The notes under the pieces are model-generated. The model was not told the DNA's origin. It searched no databases and was given only the letters and a program-made list of their open reading frames with translations. Shown in pieces: positions 28,207 through 37,927 of a stretch of 64,000 nt of DNA. Position 1 is the stretch's first letter; each line of letters opens with the position of its first letter. The stretch comes from Laribacter hongkongensis DSM 14985 (GTDB lineage Bacteria; Pseudomonadota; Gammaproteobacteria; Burkholderiales; Aquaspirillaceae), in contig NZ_AUHR01000005.1 of assembly GCF_000423285.1 (NCBI RefSeq), forward strand, positions 1 through 64,000. The letters are read 5' to 3'. Both the position numbers and the translations under genes were made by a program.

Positions 28207-28803
28207 TTATTTTTTGGCGGGCTTGCCGGCCGGCGGGGCGGATTCGCCGGCTGCCGGGGTTTCGCCGGCATAACCGGCAAACGGGAAGCCGGTGAAGATC
28301 TGCTTGGTGCGTTCCTGCATCTGCGACTGCATCTCGACGAACATGTTGGTGCTCTGTTCGAGGTAGTTGGTCATCATGTTCTGTACGGCCGGGCCCTGGA
28401 ACTTCATGTATTCGGCCCAGAGGTTTGAGCCTTGCGTCAGCGGGTTGTCGCCCATCATCTGGCGGGTCTGGTCCTGCAGCTTGTTCTGCATCTGCGAGAA
28501 GAGTTCGAGGTTCTTTTCCAGATAGCCGCCCATCAGGCCCTGCATGGCGTTGCCGTAAAAACGGATCAGCCGGGTCAGGACGTCGTAGGTGAAGAGCGGG
28601 GCGCCGGAGGATTCTTCTTCCAGGATGATCTGGAGCAATACGCTGCGGGTGATGTCTTCCTGGGTCTTGGCGTCGGTGACCTGGATGTCGATATGGTCGA
28701 GAACCAGCTGCTTGACGTCCTCCAGCGTGATGTAGGAACTGGTGGCGGTGTCATACAGACGGCGGTTCGGGTATTTCTTGATGACGCGTTTTTCCGTGGT
28801 CAT
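28207..28803 (-). CDS. phaR: Polyhydroxyalkanoate synthesis repressor PhaR
   Basis: A 198-aa regulator. The N-terminal PHB/PHA accumulation DNA-binding domain reads VIKKYPNRRLYDTATSSYIT, followed by PHB-accumulation regulatory repeats (APLFTYDVLTRLIRFYGNAM) and a Gln/Met-rich helical part with an Ala-Pro-rich tail. It binds both PHA granules and DNA, and releases phasin repression when polymer is present. It faces a phasin gene across a shared 340-bp region, which fits that role. RBS AGGAG is present. Confidence 0.95.
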   Translation of the reverse strand: MTTEKRVIKKYPNRRLYDTATSSYITLEDVKQLVLDHIDIQVTDAKTQEDITRSVLLQIILEEESSGAPLFTYDVLTRLIRFYGNAMQGLMGGYLEKNLELFSQMQNKLQDQTRQMMGDNPLTQGSNLWAEYMKFQGPAVQNMMTNYLEQSTNMFVEMQSQMQERTKQIFTGFPFAGYAGETPAAGESAPPAGKPAKK

Positions 28804-29143
28804 GGTGTGTCTCCTGCAGCGGATTTTTATCGGTGTGAACGGCTGTACGGTGCAGCAAAGGTGTTGGAAGTCGTACGCATCATACGCGCCGCCGCAGCTA
28901 TCCGGTAGCCATGCGGCATGAGTGTTGCATGCCCGCGGGGCTTGGGTTTGCTGCGTTGCGGCGGCCTCATAGTAGATGTAAATGACCTTGGCAAGTCATT
29001 AATCGTTATGGAGAAATTGCCATGACGAAATGCAATAACAGGTTGACGTTGGAATGCATGGCTCCATAGAATCATCCCGTATGTTGCGTAGCACAAACCT
29101 GTTCCGGATCCCCCATCCACGTCCGTCCATTGAGGAGACACCC
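28804..29143. promoter_or_regulatory. Shared phaR/phasin control region
   Basis: No gene in 340 bp between divergent phaR and phasin. It holds a near-perfect dyad AATGACCTTGGCAAGTCATT (28981-29000), about 145 bp before the phasin start, and TGC-rich stretches (TTTGCTGCGTTGCGG around 28948-28962) of the general kind bound by PhaR proteins. GAGGAG at 29133-29137 is the phasin RBS. Which element PhaR binds cannot be decided by eye. Confidence 0.45.
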
Positions 29144-29704
29144 ATGTTTAACCAGGAAGAAATCCGCAAAGTGCATGCCAGCCAGATCGACTCGTTCCTG
29201 CGCCTGAGCCAGATTTCGTTCGGTGGTATCGAGCGTATCGTCCGCCTGCAACTCGACATGTCGCGCCAGTCGCTGGACGATCAGGGCAAGCTGGTGGGCG
29301 AGCTGGTCAAGCTCTCCAATCCGCAGGATGTGGCCAACCATGTCAGCAAGGCAGCCAGCGCTTCGCTGGAACAGGCCGTGAACCATGCGCGCAACCTGTA
29401 CGAAGCCGTGTCGGAAATCCAGGGCGAAGTGGCCAAGCTCGCCGAAGACAACATCGGCCTGCTCAACAAGTCGATGATCAGTACCATCGATGCACTGGCC
29501 AAGAATGCACCGGCCGGCAGCGAGTCGGCCGTCAATGCCGTCAAGTCGGGCATCGCTGCCTCGGCCGCTGCCGTCAACAGCATGACCAAGGCAGCCCAGC
29601 AAGTAGCCGAATTTGCCGGTACCAGCGTCAAGGCTGCCTCGACCGCCACGGCTGACGCCGTGCGCAACGCCAGCAAGAAGGCCGCTTCGCAGGCAACGGC
29701 CTGA
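29144..29704 (+). CDS. phaP: Phasin (PHA granule-associated protein)
   Basis: A 186-aa helical protein with the phasin_2-type body: IDSFLRLSQISFGGIERIVR, LEQAVNHARNLYEAVSEIQG, and an Ala/Lys-rich C-terminus. Phasins coat polyhydroxyalkanoate granules and limit their size. ATG 29144 has GAGGAG upstream; an upstream in-frame ATG at 29054 has no RBS and would add a non-phasin leader. It is divergent from its probable repressor phaR and ends in a terminator at 29730. Confidence 0.9.
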   Translation: MFNQEEIRKVHASQIDSFLRLSQISFGGIERIVRLQLDMSRQSLDDQGKLVGELVKLSNPQDVANHVSKAASASLEQAVNHARNLYEAVSEIQGEVAKLAEDNIGLLNKSMISTIDALAKNAPAGSESAVNAVKSGIAASAAAVNSMTKAAQQVAEFAGTSVKAASTATADAVRNASKKAASQATA

Positions 29705-29729
29705 CCGGCGCAGTCGTATCGCCAGCACA

Positions 29730-29755
29730 CCCTGCCTGACCGGCAGGGTTTTTTG
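29730..29755 (+). terminator. Terminator after phasin
   Basis: CCCTGCC and GGCAGGG pair around TGACC, followed by TTTTTTG. Confidence 0.8.
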
Positions 29756-29817
29756 TTGGCCGCCGGCAGGACTACAATGGCAGTTTGTGATTTTTCAACA
29801 TGATCGGCCTTGCACCC

Positions 29818-30945
29818 ATGAAGATCAGTACCCAGTTCGACGCCGGCAGCATCGATGTTGTCTCAGCCGAGCGCTACGACGATATCCAGTTACGCCTGCG
29901 ACCGGACAATGCAGCCGGATTTGCCCAGTGGTTCCATTTCCGGTTGCAGGGCGTGGCCTACCAGCCCTGTGTGCTGCGCATCCTCAATGCGTGCGATGCT
30001 GCCTATCCCGAAGGCTGGGATGACTACCAGGCCTGCGCCTCCTATGACCGCAGCAACTGGTTCCGGGTACCGACCCGCTATGAAAACGGCGAGCTGGTCA
30101 TTGAACACACCCCGTTGTCCAACAGCGTCTATTACGCCTACTTCGAACCGTACAGCCATGAACGGCACCTTGACCTGATCGGCGAAGCCCAGGGCTCGGG
30201 CCTGTGCCAGCTGGATGACCTGGGTTCCACGCTGGACGGGCGGGACATCAACCTGCTGACCGTGGGCAACCAGGTCGCGTCCGACCTGAAAGTCTGGCTG
30301 ATTGCCCGCCAGCACCCTGGCGAAACCATGGCCGAATGGTTTGTCGACGGTTTCCTGCGCCGGCTGCTTGACTGGCAGGATCCGCTGTCGCGGGCCTTGC
30401 TCGAACACGCCACGTTCTACATCGTGCCGAACATGAACCCGGACGGTGGCGTACGCGGCAACCTGCGTACCAATGCCGTCGGTGCCAACCTCAACCGTGA
30501 GTGGCTGGCACCCAGTGCCGAGCGCAGTCCGGAAGTGCTGTGCGTCCGGCAGAAGATGCAGGAAACCGGTGTCGACCTGTTCCTCGACATCCACGGCGAC
30601 GAAGCCATTCCTTACGTGTTTGTGGCCGGTACCGAAGGTGTGCCCGGCTATGGCGAACGCATTGCCGTGCTTGAAGCCCGCTTCAAGGAAACGCTGGCGC
30701 TGGCGAGCCCGGATTTCCAGGATACCCACGGCTACGACAAGGATGCACCGGGAGAAGCCAATCTCAGCCTCGCTACCAACTGGGTCGGACACACGTTCGG
30801 TTGCTTGGCCTTCACGCTGGAAATGCCGTTCAAGGACAACGACAACCTGCCTGACGACGACTACGGCTGGAGCAGCCAGCGCAGTATCCGGCTGGGCGAG
30901 GCCATGCTGAACCCGGTTTACGCCGTGCTCAACCGCCTGCGCTGA
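29818..30945 (+). CDS. M14-family zinc carboxypeptidase (cytosolic carboxypeptidase-like)
   Basis: A 375-aa protein. An N-terminal beta-domain (residues about 1-115, ending in VYYAYFEPYSHERH) precedes the M14 catalytic domain. Zinc ligands are in RQHPGETMAEW and DIHGDEAIPYV; substrate residues are in NMNPDGGVRGNLRTNAVG and LNREW; the catalytic Glu is in FTLEMPFKDNDN. This is the bacterial M14_6/CCP-like subgroup, which trims C-terminal residues. The substrate is unknown and there is no signal peptide, so it is cytoplasmic. ATG 29818 gives the usual start; ATG 29800 is an alternative. Confidence 0.88.
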   Translation: MKISTQFDAGSIDVVSAERYDDIQLRLRPDNAAGFAQWFHFRLQGVAYQPCVLRILNACDAAYPEGWDDYQACASYDRSNWFRVPTRYENGELVIEHTPLSNSVYYAYFEPYSHERHLDLIGEAQGSGLCQLDDLGSTLDGRDINLLTVGNQVASDLKVWLIARQHPGETMAEWFVDGFLRRLLDWQDPLSRALLEHATFYIVPNMNPDGGVRGNLRTNAVGANLNREWLAPSAERSPEVLCVRQKMQETGVDLFLDIHGDEAIPYVFVAGTEGVPGYGERIAVLEARFKETLALASPDFQDTHGYDKDAPGEANLSLATNWVGHTFGCLAFTLEMPFKDNDNLPDDDYGWSSQRSIRLGEAMLNPVYAVLNRLR

Positions 30946-30970
30946 CCGCCCTTCGGCGGCTGGATGTGAA

Positions 30971-31000
30971 CAGGGACGCTGCCAGCGTCCCTGTGTTTTT
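30971..31000. terminator. Terminator between the convergent carboxypeptidase and miaA genes
   Basis: CAGGGACGCT and AGCGTCCCTG pair perfectly around GCC, followed by TGTTTTTCC. Confidence 0.75.
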
Positions 31001-31006
31001 CCGGCA

Positions 31007-31942
31007 TCAGTCCAGAAAGGCCGAGCAGGCAGCCAGTGCCGGTGTCAGCGTGTCGGCAGACCGGCATTCCAGCCGGACGAGGTCCGGCATTGAGCGCATC
31101 CAGGTAATCTGCCGCTTGGCCAGCTGGCGGGTGGCGGCGATGCCGCGCTCGATGAATTCGTCTTCGCTGCATTCTCCGCGCAGCCATTCCCACGCCTGCC
31201 GGTATCCGACGCAACGCATGGAGGGCAGATCCGGATGCAGTTCCGGATAGTCATGCAGTAGCGTCCGCATTTCATCCACGAAGCCTGCATCCAGCATCAG
31301 CCGGAACCGGCGGGCAATGCGCTCGTGGATCCAGGCACGCTCACCGGTATCCAGTGCAAGCCGGAGTACGTTGAATGGCAATGCTGTTGTCTTTTCGTCG
31401 GTGTGGAAACTGGACAGCGGCTGTCCCGTCAGCTGCCACACTTCCAGCGCGCGCTGGAGCCGCTGGCTGTCGTGGGGGGCCAGGCGTGCAGCTGTCTGCG
31501 GGTCAATCCGGGCCAGTTCCTGATGCAGGGCCGGCCAGCCCAGCATGGCAGCCCGGGCATCCAGTCCGGCCCGGATGGCCGGATTGGCCGGGGGCAGGTC
31601 CGACAGCCCTTCGGCAAGTGCCTTGAAGTACAGCATGGTTCCGCCGACCAGCAGCGGAATGCGGCCGCGGGCAACGATATCGTCCATCAGGGAGCGGGCA
31701 TCAGCCACAAATTCAGCGGCTGAATAGCGTTCGAGCGGCGAGCGGATGTCGATCAGGTGATGCGGTGCCTCGGCGAGTTCATCCGCTGTCGGTTTGGCCG
31801 TACCGATATCCATGCCGCGATAGATCAGGGCTGAATCCACGCTGATCAGCTCGACCGGCAGGCGCTTTGACAGCTCGATGGCGAGTCCGGTCTTGCCGCA
31901 GGCGGTGGGTCCGATCAGGAAGATGGCCTTGGGGAGGGACAT
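31007..31942 (-). CDS. miaA: tRNA dimethylallyltransferase
   Basis: A 311-aa enzyme that adds a dimethylallyl group to A37 of tRNAs reading UNN codons. The P-loop is [24 protein letters not shown] and [18 protein letters not shown] are MiaA-specific, and [13 protein letters not shown] closes the core. ATG 31942 is chosen because GGAG lies seven bases upstream, so the in-frame ATG at 31960 is unlikely. hfq is not in sight, unlike in enteric bacteria. Confidence 0.96.
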   Translation of the reverse strand: MSLPKAIFLIGPTACGKTGLAIELSKRLPVELISVDSALIYRGMDIGTAKPTADELAEAPHHLIDIRSPLERYSAAEFVADARSLMDDIVARGRIPLLVGGTMLYFKALAEGLSDLPPANPAIRAGLDARAAMLGWPALHQELARIDPQTAARLAPHDSQRLQRALEVWQLTGQPLSSFHTDEKTTALPFNVLRLALDTGERAWIHERIARRFRLMLDAGFVDEMRTLLHDYPELHPDLPSMRCVGYRQAWEWLRGECSEDEFIERGIAATRQLAKRQITWMRSMPDLVRLECRSADTLTPALAACSAFLD

Positions 31943-32163
31943 GCAGGACTCCAGCGGCAAATGGCAGGAAAAGGGGAAGAGGCGGAGGGTAACAGAGCCG
32001 GGCTGCGGGTCAAAATCACCTCCTAGTTGATAGGCATAATGGTATGATTGGTTGCCATTCCTTTAGAATGAACCGGTAGTTTTGGGCGTGTTCATGTAAT
32101 TGAAGGCAAGGGTTTTCCGGTGCCGGAGAACAGGTTCAGACCAGCCTCGACATTTTTCCCTAC

Positions 32164-33165
32164 ATGACAAACCAGCAATATTCAGCGTTGTTTCACGACC
32201 CCAAGTGGGTGAATGAGGCTTTGCGCGCCGGCAATACCGGGTTGTGGAAAATCACCCTGTACCCAGAGCAGGAGCGCTATGAAATGGTCGGCAATGAAAC
32301 CATGCTGGAGCTGCTGGGGCTGGATGCTCATCCCGAACCTGGCGTGTGCTACCAGCACTGGCACGAGCGCATTTCGCCCGCGTATGAAAGCCAGGTGGTG
32401 GAATGCGTCGAACGCATCGTCTCCAACCACTATGCCGAGGTCGAATATCCATGGGAGCACCCCGAGCTCGGTCGCATCCATATCCGTTGTGGTGGCCGTC
32501 TGGTCGGCAACCACGGCAACTGGTTCGAGATCATGGGCTATCACCAGGACGTCAGCGAAATCCAGACCATGCGCGAGCAACTGGCGCAAAGCCTGTCGCA
32601 ACTGGACCAAGCCAACCACGACGCGCTGACCGGCCTGATGACCCGCCGCATCTTTTTCAACCAGCTGGGTGACTGGCTGACCATGAACCTGGCCCGGCGT
32701 GGCGCGTACATCCTGATGGCCGACATTGACCACTTCAAGGCCATCAACGATACCCATGGTCACATTGCCGGTGACGCTGTCATCCGCACCGTGGCCGACT
32801 GCCTGCGGGCCGAGTTGCGGGCCGACGACCTGAGCTGCCGCTTTGGTGGCGAAGAATTCTGTGTGCTGATCCCGACCGGCCAGACGGCCAACGCCGTGGC
32901 CATGGCCGAGCGTATCCGCCGGCGTTGTGAAAACACCCCGGCTGTCTTCCGCGACCGAGTCATTCCTTTCCGGATCAGCATCGGGCTGGCACCCGTGCCG
33001 ACCGAAGGCGCCCAAGGCATCCGGCCGGACGAAAAATGGGTGGAGCATCTGCTGGAAGATGCCGACCAGGCCCTGTACGAGGCCAAGCGTACCGGGCGTA
33101 ACCGCACCTGCATGCTGCTGCCCGGCGCCGATGGCGTCAGCCGCATGACCTGCGTGCTGTCCTGA
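32164..33165 (+). CDS. PAS-GGDEF diguanylate cyclase
   Basis: A 333-aa predicted cytoplasmic signalling enzyme that would make cyclic di-GMP from two GTP. Residues 20-140 form a PAS-like sensor ending in GYHQDVSEIQTMREQ, then a coiled linker. The GGDEF domain runs from NHDALTGLMTRR (151-162), with active-site GGEEF at 228-232. The inhibitory I-site RADD (219-222) lies exactly five residues before it, so product feedback is expected. There is no membrane segment or EAL domain. The signal sensed is unknown. Confidence 0.93.
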   Translation: MTNQQYSALFHDPKWVNEALRAGNTGLWKITLYPEQERYEMVGNETMLELLGLDAHPEPGVCYQHWHERISPAYESQVVECVERIVSNHYAEVEYPWEHPELGRIHIRCGGRLVGNHGNWFEIMGYHQDVSEIQTMREQLAQSLSQLDQANHDALTGLMTRRIFFNQLGDWLTMNLARRGAYILMADIDHFKAINDTHGHIAGDAVIRTVADCLRAELRADDLSCRFGGEEFCVLIPTGQTANAVAMAERIRRRCENTPAVFRDRVIPFRISIGLAPVPTEGAQGIRPDEKWVEHLLEDADQALYEAKRTGRNRTCMLLPGADGVSRMTCVLS

Positions 33166-33686
33166 TCTGGTGTCATGCCGCACGGCGTGCTGCGCCGCGG
33201 GCTGACCTCTCCGGTTTGCCCGACCTCATGCAGGGGCTGCTGTTCGTACCGGGGCATGTGGCCAGACATCGTCATTGCTACCCGGACCACGGACCGTGTC
33301 CCGGCCCTGCGCTGGTGATGACTGATTCCCTAAGGTATGCAGGCACGCCTGCTCCAGCCGCCTTGCCGGCAGCCTGCCTGGTACACAGGCCGGGCCATGG
33401 GCAATGTCCACCATTGAAGATCGGTCGCACACAGAATGCCGTGGGCACTGACTGAGTGCGGCCTGTCATGCTTGATGGCCGGTTTTCTCCGGGTACCAGC
33501 TGCTGGCTGCCCGTTCCGGACCTGCCTGCCCCGTTCCGGCATGTCAAAAAAGCCGGGCCGGTGTTGCCCGGCTCGTGCCAGCAGCGGGTTCGGCTACCGT
33601 TCCGCACGGTGACCAGAAACGTGCAGCCCTGCGGTGATCGATTTGTCCTGCACTGGTGGCCGGTACCGTGCCGGCATGTGGCGCGG
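33166..33686. other. Gene-free stretch between the cyclase and the MocR gene
   Basis: About 520 bp with only unsupported reading frames. It contains a terminator for the minus-strand regulator gene: AGCCGGGC (33551-33558) and GCCCGGCT (33566-33573), with a T-run on the minus strand (A-run 33545-33550 on the plus). Nothing else was recognised. Confidence 0.55.
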
Positions 33687-35117
33687 CTACGGCCTGAGCA
33701 GTTGCTGTCCGGCCAGTTCGCCCAGCCGTGCCAGCCGCCTGTCCTGGTCGGCATCCCACGGAGCCGTACAGGACAGGCGCAGGGCATGGCGATAGCCGCC
33801 CCGTGCCGAAAACAGCGGGCCGGGGGCCATGCCGATGCCTTCCTTCCGGGCTGCGTGGAACAGCTTCACGCTGTCGAATGCCGGGTCCGGCAATTCCAGC
33901 CAGAGTGCAAAGCCGCCCTGGGGGCGGGAAAAGCGCGTGCCGGGCGGAAAAAACCGTTCAACCGCATCGGCTACCAGCTCGACCTGTTCGCGGGTGCGGC
34001 GACGGAACTGGCGCAAGTGGCGCTGGTAGCCGCCGTCCTCCATGAAGCGGGCCAGCACCAGCTGGTTGAGCGAGGGAGTGGAGTGGGTAGTGATGTATTT
34101 CTGTATCAGCACCCGGTCGCGGTAGCGGCCGGGTTCGATCCAGCCGATACGCAGCCCCGGTGCCACGGCCTTGGTCAGCGAGGAGCAGTAGAGCACGTGT
34201 CCGGTACGGTCAAACGCCTTGATGGGACGGGGGCGCGGGCCGCTGAAATGCAGTTCGCCATACACATCGTCTTCGATCAGCGGAATGTCGCGCTCGCTCA
34301 TCAGCTTGGCCACCTGGGCCTTGGCATGATCCGGCATCAGTGCCCCGGTCGGATTGGAAAAATTCGGCACCAGCACCACGGCCTGCACGGCATGGTCCCG
34401 CGTGGCCAGCTCCAGCGCTTCCACTGAAATGCCGGTGGCCGGATCGGTGGGGATTTCCACCACCCGCAGGCCGAGGGATTCCAGGCACTGGAGCAGGGAA
34501 AAATAGGTGGGAGACTCGACTGCCACCACGTCACCGGGCCGGGTCAGGGCGCGCAGGGCCAGATTGAGAGCCTCGATGGTGCCGAGGGTGACGATCAGGT
34601 TGTCCGGTGCCATCTGCCCACCCCAGGCCAGCGCATGCCGGGCCACCTGGCGGCGCAGTTCCGGAATGCCGCTGGGCGAGCCGTAGTCGGCCAGCAGGTC
34701 CGGACGCCGGCGCGCGCAATCCACCAGCAGGCGTTGCAGCTGGGTGACCGGCAACAGTCCGGCTGGCGGGATGACGCTGCGGAATCCGCACAGTCGCCCC
34801 TCGTATTGCAGGCGGATGTCCTGCACATAGTTCCACAGCAGGGGATCGACTGTAATCGTGGTTGGCTGCATGGGTGGCGGCGGTGCGTCATGACTCTGGC
34901 GGCGCACGAAAAAGCCGGACTGGGGACGCGCATCCACCAGTCCCCGGTCTTCCAGCAGGCGGAAGGCTTCCTGTACCGTATTCAGGCTCAGCCCGGTACG
35001 TTCGCGCATGTTCCGCAGCGAGGGCAGGCGTTCGCCGGCGTGCAGGATGCCTTGATGGATCTGGCCGGCAATGTCGTCGGCCAGCTGGCGGTACAGGGCT
35101 GGAGTCGGTGCGTTCAT
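33687..35117 (-). CDS. MocR-type regulator: GntR DNA-binding domain fused to PLP aminotransferase-like domain
   Basis: A 476-aa protein starting at 35117. Residues 1-75 are a GntR winged helix (LADDIAGQIHQGILHAGERLPSLR, then LSLNTVQEAFRLLEDRGLV). The rest is a fold-type I aminotransferase-like domain with VVLVPNFSNPTGALM and the PLP lysine region SSLTKAVAPGLRIGW. MocR proteins bind a PLP or amino-acid effector and usually regulate a divergent gene. The divergent neighbour is the DUF2917 gene at 35291, the likely target. Confidence 0.92.
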   Translation of the reverse strand: MNAPTPALYRQLADDIAGQIHQGILHAGERLPSLRNMRERTGLSLNTVQEAFRLLEDRGLVDARPQSGFFVRRQSHDAPPPPMQPTTITVDPLLWNYVQDIRLQYEGRLCGFRSVIPPAGLLPVTQLQRLLVDCARRRPDLLADYGSPSGIPELRRQVARHALAWGGQMAPDNLIVTLGTIEALNLALRALTRPGDVVAVESPTYFSLLQCLESLGLRVVEIPTDPATGISVEALELATRDHAVQAVVLVPNFSNPTGALMPDHAKAQVAKLMSERDIPLIEDDVYGELHFSGPRPRPIKAFDRTGHVLYCSSLTKAVAPGLRIGWIEPGRYRDRVLIQKYITTHSTPSLNQLVLARFMEDGGYQRHLRQFRRRTREQVELVADAVERFFPPGTRFSRPQGGFALWLELPDPAFDSVKLFHAARKEGIGMAPGPLFSARGGYRHALRLSCTAPWDADQDRRLARLGELAGQQLLRP

Positions 35118-35290
35118 GCAAAAATCATAAACGATGTGGCGGTGCAGCACAGTGACAGATTGCGCTCTCCGGGAGGGTGACAGTTGCCGCCAGGCTGCAA
35201 CTGTACTGCTGCAACTTGTGCCCGGGTGTGGCTGTCGGGACCGGTGCCGTGACCCGTAATCTGGTGCCATCAACCGGGGAGGAACATGGC

Positions 35291-35575
35291 ATGGACAAGC
35301 TGCTGCTGACGGAATGGAAATTGCGGGCGCTGGAGGGCAACGTATCGCGCCAGTTTTACTGTGAACGCGGCGTGGTATGGATCACGGCCGGTCCGCGCGA
35401 CATTACCCTGCGGGCCGGAGAAAGCTGGACCCAGCCGGTGATGGCGGCTGGCTGCAAGGTGCTGGTGCAGTCGATGGTGGCCGAGTCGGTGTGCTGGGTG
35501 AGGGGAGAGGTGGCGCCAGCCCGTTTTTACGGATTGCAGCGCTGGCTGGAGGCCTTGCCCGGCAATGCCGGATAG
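35291..35575 (+). CDS. DUF2917 family protein
   Basis: A 94-aa protein with the short beta-rich DUF2917 pattern: LRALEGNVSRQFYCERGVVWIT, PRDITLRAGESWT and a Val-rich LVQSMVAESVCWV. The fold resembles a small cupin-like half-barrel; function is unknown. The GGGGAGGAAC before the ATG is a strong RBS. Divergence from the MocR gene suggests that regulator controls it. Confidence 0.75.
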   Translation: MDKLLLTEWKLRALEGNVSRQFYCERGVVWITAGPRDITLRAGESWTQPVMAAGCKVLVQSMVAESVCWVRGEVAPARFYGLQRWLEALPGNAG

Positions 35576-35608
35576 GGAAGCGGGCGGCATGGCCGCCCGC
35601 AGTTTGTT

Positions 35609-36313
35609 TCAGCCGGGCCGCCGGCAGGCCATCAGGTAGTTGACGCTGGTATCGGCCGGATCGAGTACGTAATCGCGCGGCAGCGGACGGTAGCGCATGC
35701 CGGACACATCGACCACTTCCAGCCCGGCCTGGCGCGTCATGCGTGCCATTTCCGACGGGCGGATGAAGCGGGCGTAGTCATGCGTGCCGCGCGGCAGCCA
35801 GTTCAGCACGTATTCCGCACCCACCACGGCCATCAGGTAGCTCTTGAGGTTGCGGTTGAGGGTGGAGAGGAATACGTAGCCGCCCGGTCTGACCAGGGCG
35901 GCGCAGGCGCTGATGATACTCTGCGGATCCGGCACGTGCTCAAGGAGTTCCATGCAGATCACGCTGTCAAAGCTGGCCGGCACTTCGGCGGCCAGGGTTT
36001 CGACGGCAATGCAGCGGTAATCGATGGAGAGCCCCTGGTCGAGCGCGTGCAGCTGCGCCACTTTCAGCGATTTTTTCGCAAGATCGATGCCGGTGACGCT
36101 GGCTCCGGCCCGGGCCAGCGCTTCGGACAGGATGCCGCCACCGCAGCCCACGTCGATGACGCGGGTGCCGGCCAGCGGAGCGTGGTGGTCGATATACCCC
36201 GTGCGCAGCGGATTGATCTGGTGCAAGGGCTTGAACTCGCCGTCCAGATCCCACCATTTGTGGGCCATCTGGCTGAACTTGTCGATTTCAACGTGGTCGA
36301 CGTTTTCCTGCAT
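35609..36313 (-). CDS. ubiG: Ubiquinone biosynthesis O-methyltransferase UbiG
   Basis: A 234-aa SAM methyltransferase. The opening NVDHVEIDKFSQMAHKWWD, then GEFKPLHQINPLR, is UbiG-specific. Motif I is VIDVGCGGGILSEALA, with CMELLEHVPDP and VRPGGYVFLSTLNRN. It performs both O-methylations of the ubiquinone ring. The start at 36313 has AGGA upstream. It lies 44 bases after mtaD on the same strand, so the two are probably cotranscribed. Confidence 0.96.
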   Translation of the reverse strand: MQENVDHVEIDKFSQMAHKWWDLDGEFKPLHQINPLRTGYIDHHAPLAGTRVIDVGCGGGILSEALARAGASVTGIDLAKKSLKVAQLHALDQGLSIDYRCIAVETLAAEVPASFDSVICMELLEHVPDPQSIISACAALVRPGGYVFLSTLNRNLKSYLMAVVGAEYVLNWLPRGTHDYARFIRPSEMARMTRQAGLEVVDVSGMRYRPLPRDYVLDPADTSVNYLMACRRPG

Positions 36314-36356
36314 GGTGCAACATCCTGCAAAAAGCGGGTGCGTGGACCCGCAGTCA

Positions 36357-37673
36357 TCAATTGCGGGCGGCAATGCGCTCGCGCCATTCGGCCGCGGTGG
36401 CCTTGAGGACCGGCAGGTCCAGCGTGGTCAGCCGGCCGGCCTGCAACAGGCGCTCGCCTGCCACCCATACCTCTTCGACCTGCTCGCGGCCGGCGGCGTA
36501 CACCAGATGCGAGATCGGATCAAAAGCCGGAGCGGTTTCGACGCAGTCCAGATTCAGCGCGATGGCGTCGAACTGCTTGCCCGTTTCCAGTGATCCCACC
36601 CTGTCGTCAATGCCCAAGGCCCTGGCGCCGTTGAGCGTGGCCATGCGCAGGGCCGTGGCGGCCGGCACGGCGGTCGGGTCCAGCGTGCCGACCTTGGCCA
36701 GCAGGGCAGTCATGCGGGTGTCGGCCAGCATGTCGAGCTTGTTGTTGCTGGCGGCGCCATCAGTGCCGATACCGACATTGATGCCGGCGTCCAGCATCCG
36801 GCTGACCGGGGCAATGCCGCTGGCGAGCTTCATGTTGGAGGTCGGGTTGTGCGCCACGCTGATGCCGTACCTGGCTGCCAGCTCCAGATCGCCGTCATCG
36901 ACATGCACCATGTGCGCAGCGGTCAGCCGCGGCGACAGCAGGCCCAGACCGGCCAGACGCGCCAGCGGCCGGACACCGTGGTCGCGCAGGCTGTCAGCCA
37001 CTTCGCCGGCCGTTTCGTGGATATGGCAATGCACCAGCATGTCGGCCTGCTCGGCGGTGGTGACAATCTTGCGGAAAGTGTCGTCCGACACGGTGTAGGG
37101 CGCATGCGGCGCCAGCGTGAACGTAACGCGCTCCTCGCCCAGGTAGTCCTGCCGCTCGGCCAGGGCTTTTTGCAGGTATTCATCAGCACAGGCGGCGTAA
37201 TTGGTCGGGAACTCCAGGATGGTGCAGCCGACGAAGGTGCGCAGTCCGGCCTGAAGGCCGGCGCGGGCCACCGCACCATGGAAGAAGTACATGTCGTTGA
37301 TGGTGGTGGTACCACTGCGGATCATTTCGGCCATGGCCAGCAAGGTGCCGTCAAAGACGAAATCATCACGCACATGCCGGCCTTCGGCCGGCCAGATGTG
37401 GTTGGTTAGCCAGTCCATCAGTGCCAGGTCGTCGGCATAGCCGCGCAGCAGGGTCATGGCCGAATGGCCGTGCAGGTTGATCAGGCCCGGCAGCAGCACG
37501 TGCGAGGGCAGGCTGACGGTTTCGCCGGCCTGCCAGTGGGCACGCTCGGCCGGTGACAGGATGGCGGCAATGCGGCCGCCGGAAACGGCGAGGCTGTGGT
37601 GTTCGAGCACGGTGGCGTGCGGCTCGACCGGAACGATCCAGCGGGCATCCACCAGCAAGTCGGCATGGGGCAT
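36357..37673 (-). CDS. mtaD: 5-methylthioadenosine/S-adenosylhomocysteine deaminase-like amidohydrolase
   Basis: A 438-aa TRZ/ATZ-type metallo-hydrolase. Metal and substrate residues lie in LPGLINLHGHSAMTLLRGYAD, DMLVHCHIHETAGE, and NVGIGTDGAASNNKLDML. The family member paired with ubiG in betaproteobacteria deaminates S-adenosylhomocysteine or methylthioadenosine, which would clear the by-product of the UbiG methylation; that link is inference from position. ATG 37673 fits the family start (ADLLVDARWIVPVEP) but has only a weak RBS. Confidence 0.85.
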   Translation of the reverse strand: MPHADLLVDARWIVPVEPHATVLEHHSLAVSGGRIAAILSPAERAHWQAGETVSLPSHVLLPGLINLHGHSAMTLLRGYADDLALMDWLTNHIWPAEGRHVRDDFVFDGTLLAMAEMIRSGTTTINDMYFFHGAVARAGLQAGLRTFVGCTILEFPTNYAACADEYLQKALAERQDYLGEERVTFTLAPHAPYTVSDDTFRKIVTTAEQADMLVHCHIHETAGEVADSLRDHGVRPLARLAGLGLLSPRLTAAHMVHVDDGDLELAARYGISVAHNPTSNMKLASGIAPVSRMLDAGINVGIGTDGAASNNKLDMLADTRMTALLAKVGTLDPTAVPAATALRMATLNGARALGIDDRVGSLETGKQFDAIALNLDCVETAPAFDPISHLVYAAGREQVEEVWVAGERLLQAGRLTTLDLPVLKATAAEWRERIAARN

Positions 37674-37927
37674 GGCGTGCAAGTCTAAAGAGGGAAATGC
37701 GGCGAGTGTAGGAGGGCTGCCGTCCGCGGGCAAGACAAACGGGCCGCCCTTGCAGGGCATGCAAACTCCTGACCGGCCGGGCAGGAGGGCGGAAATGCAG
37801 TGGCAGGCAGACTGGCCGGTGTGAAGGAGGCTGGTGCCGGACAGGTGCGGGCCTGGCGTGACGGGCCATCGTCTGCAGGTCCGGTCCCCGTCCGGCGGAC
37901 TTCAGCCGGGGTACGGGGACTGGCGGT

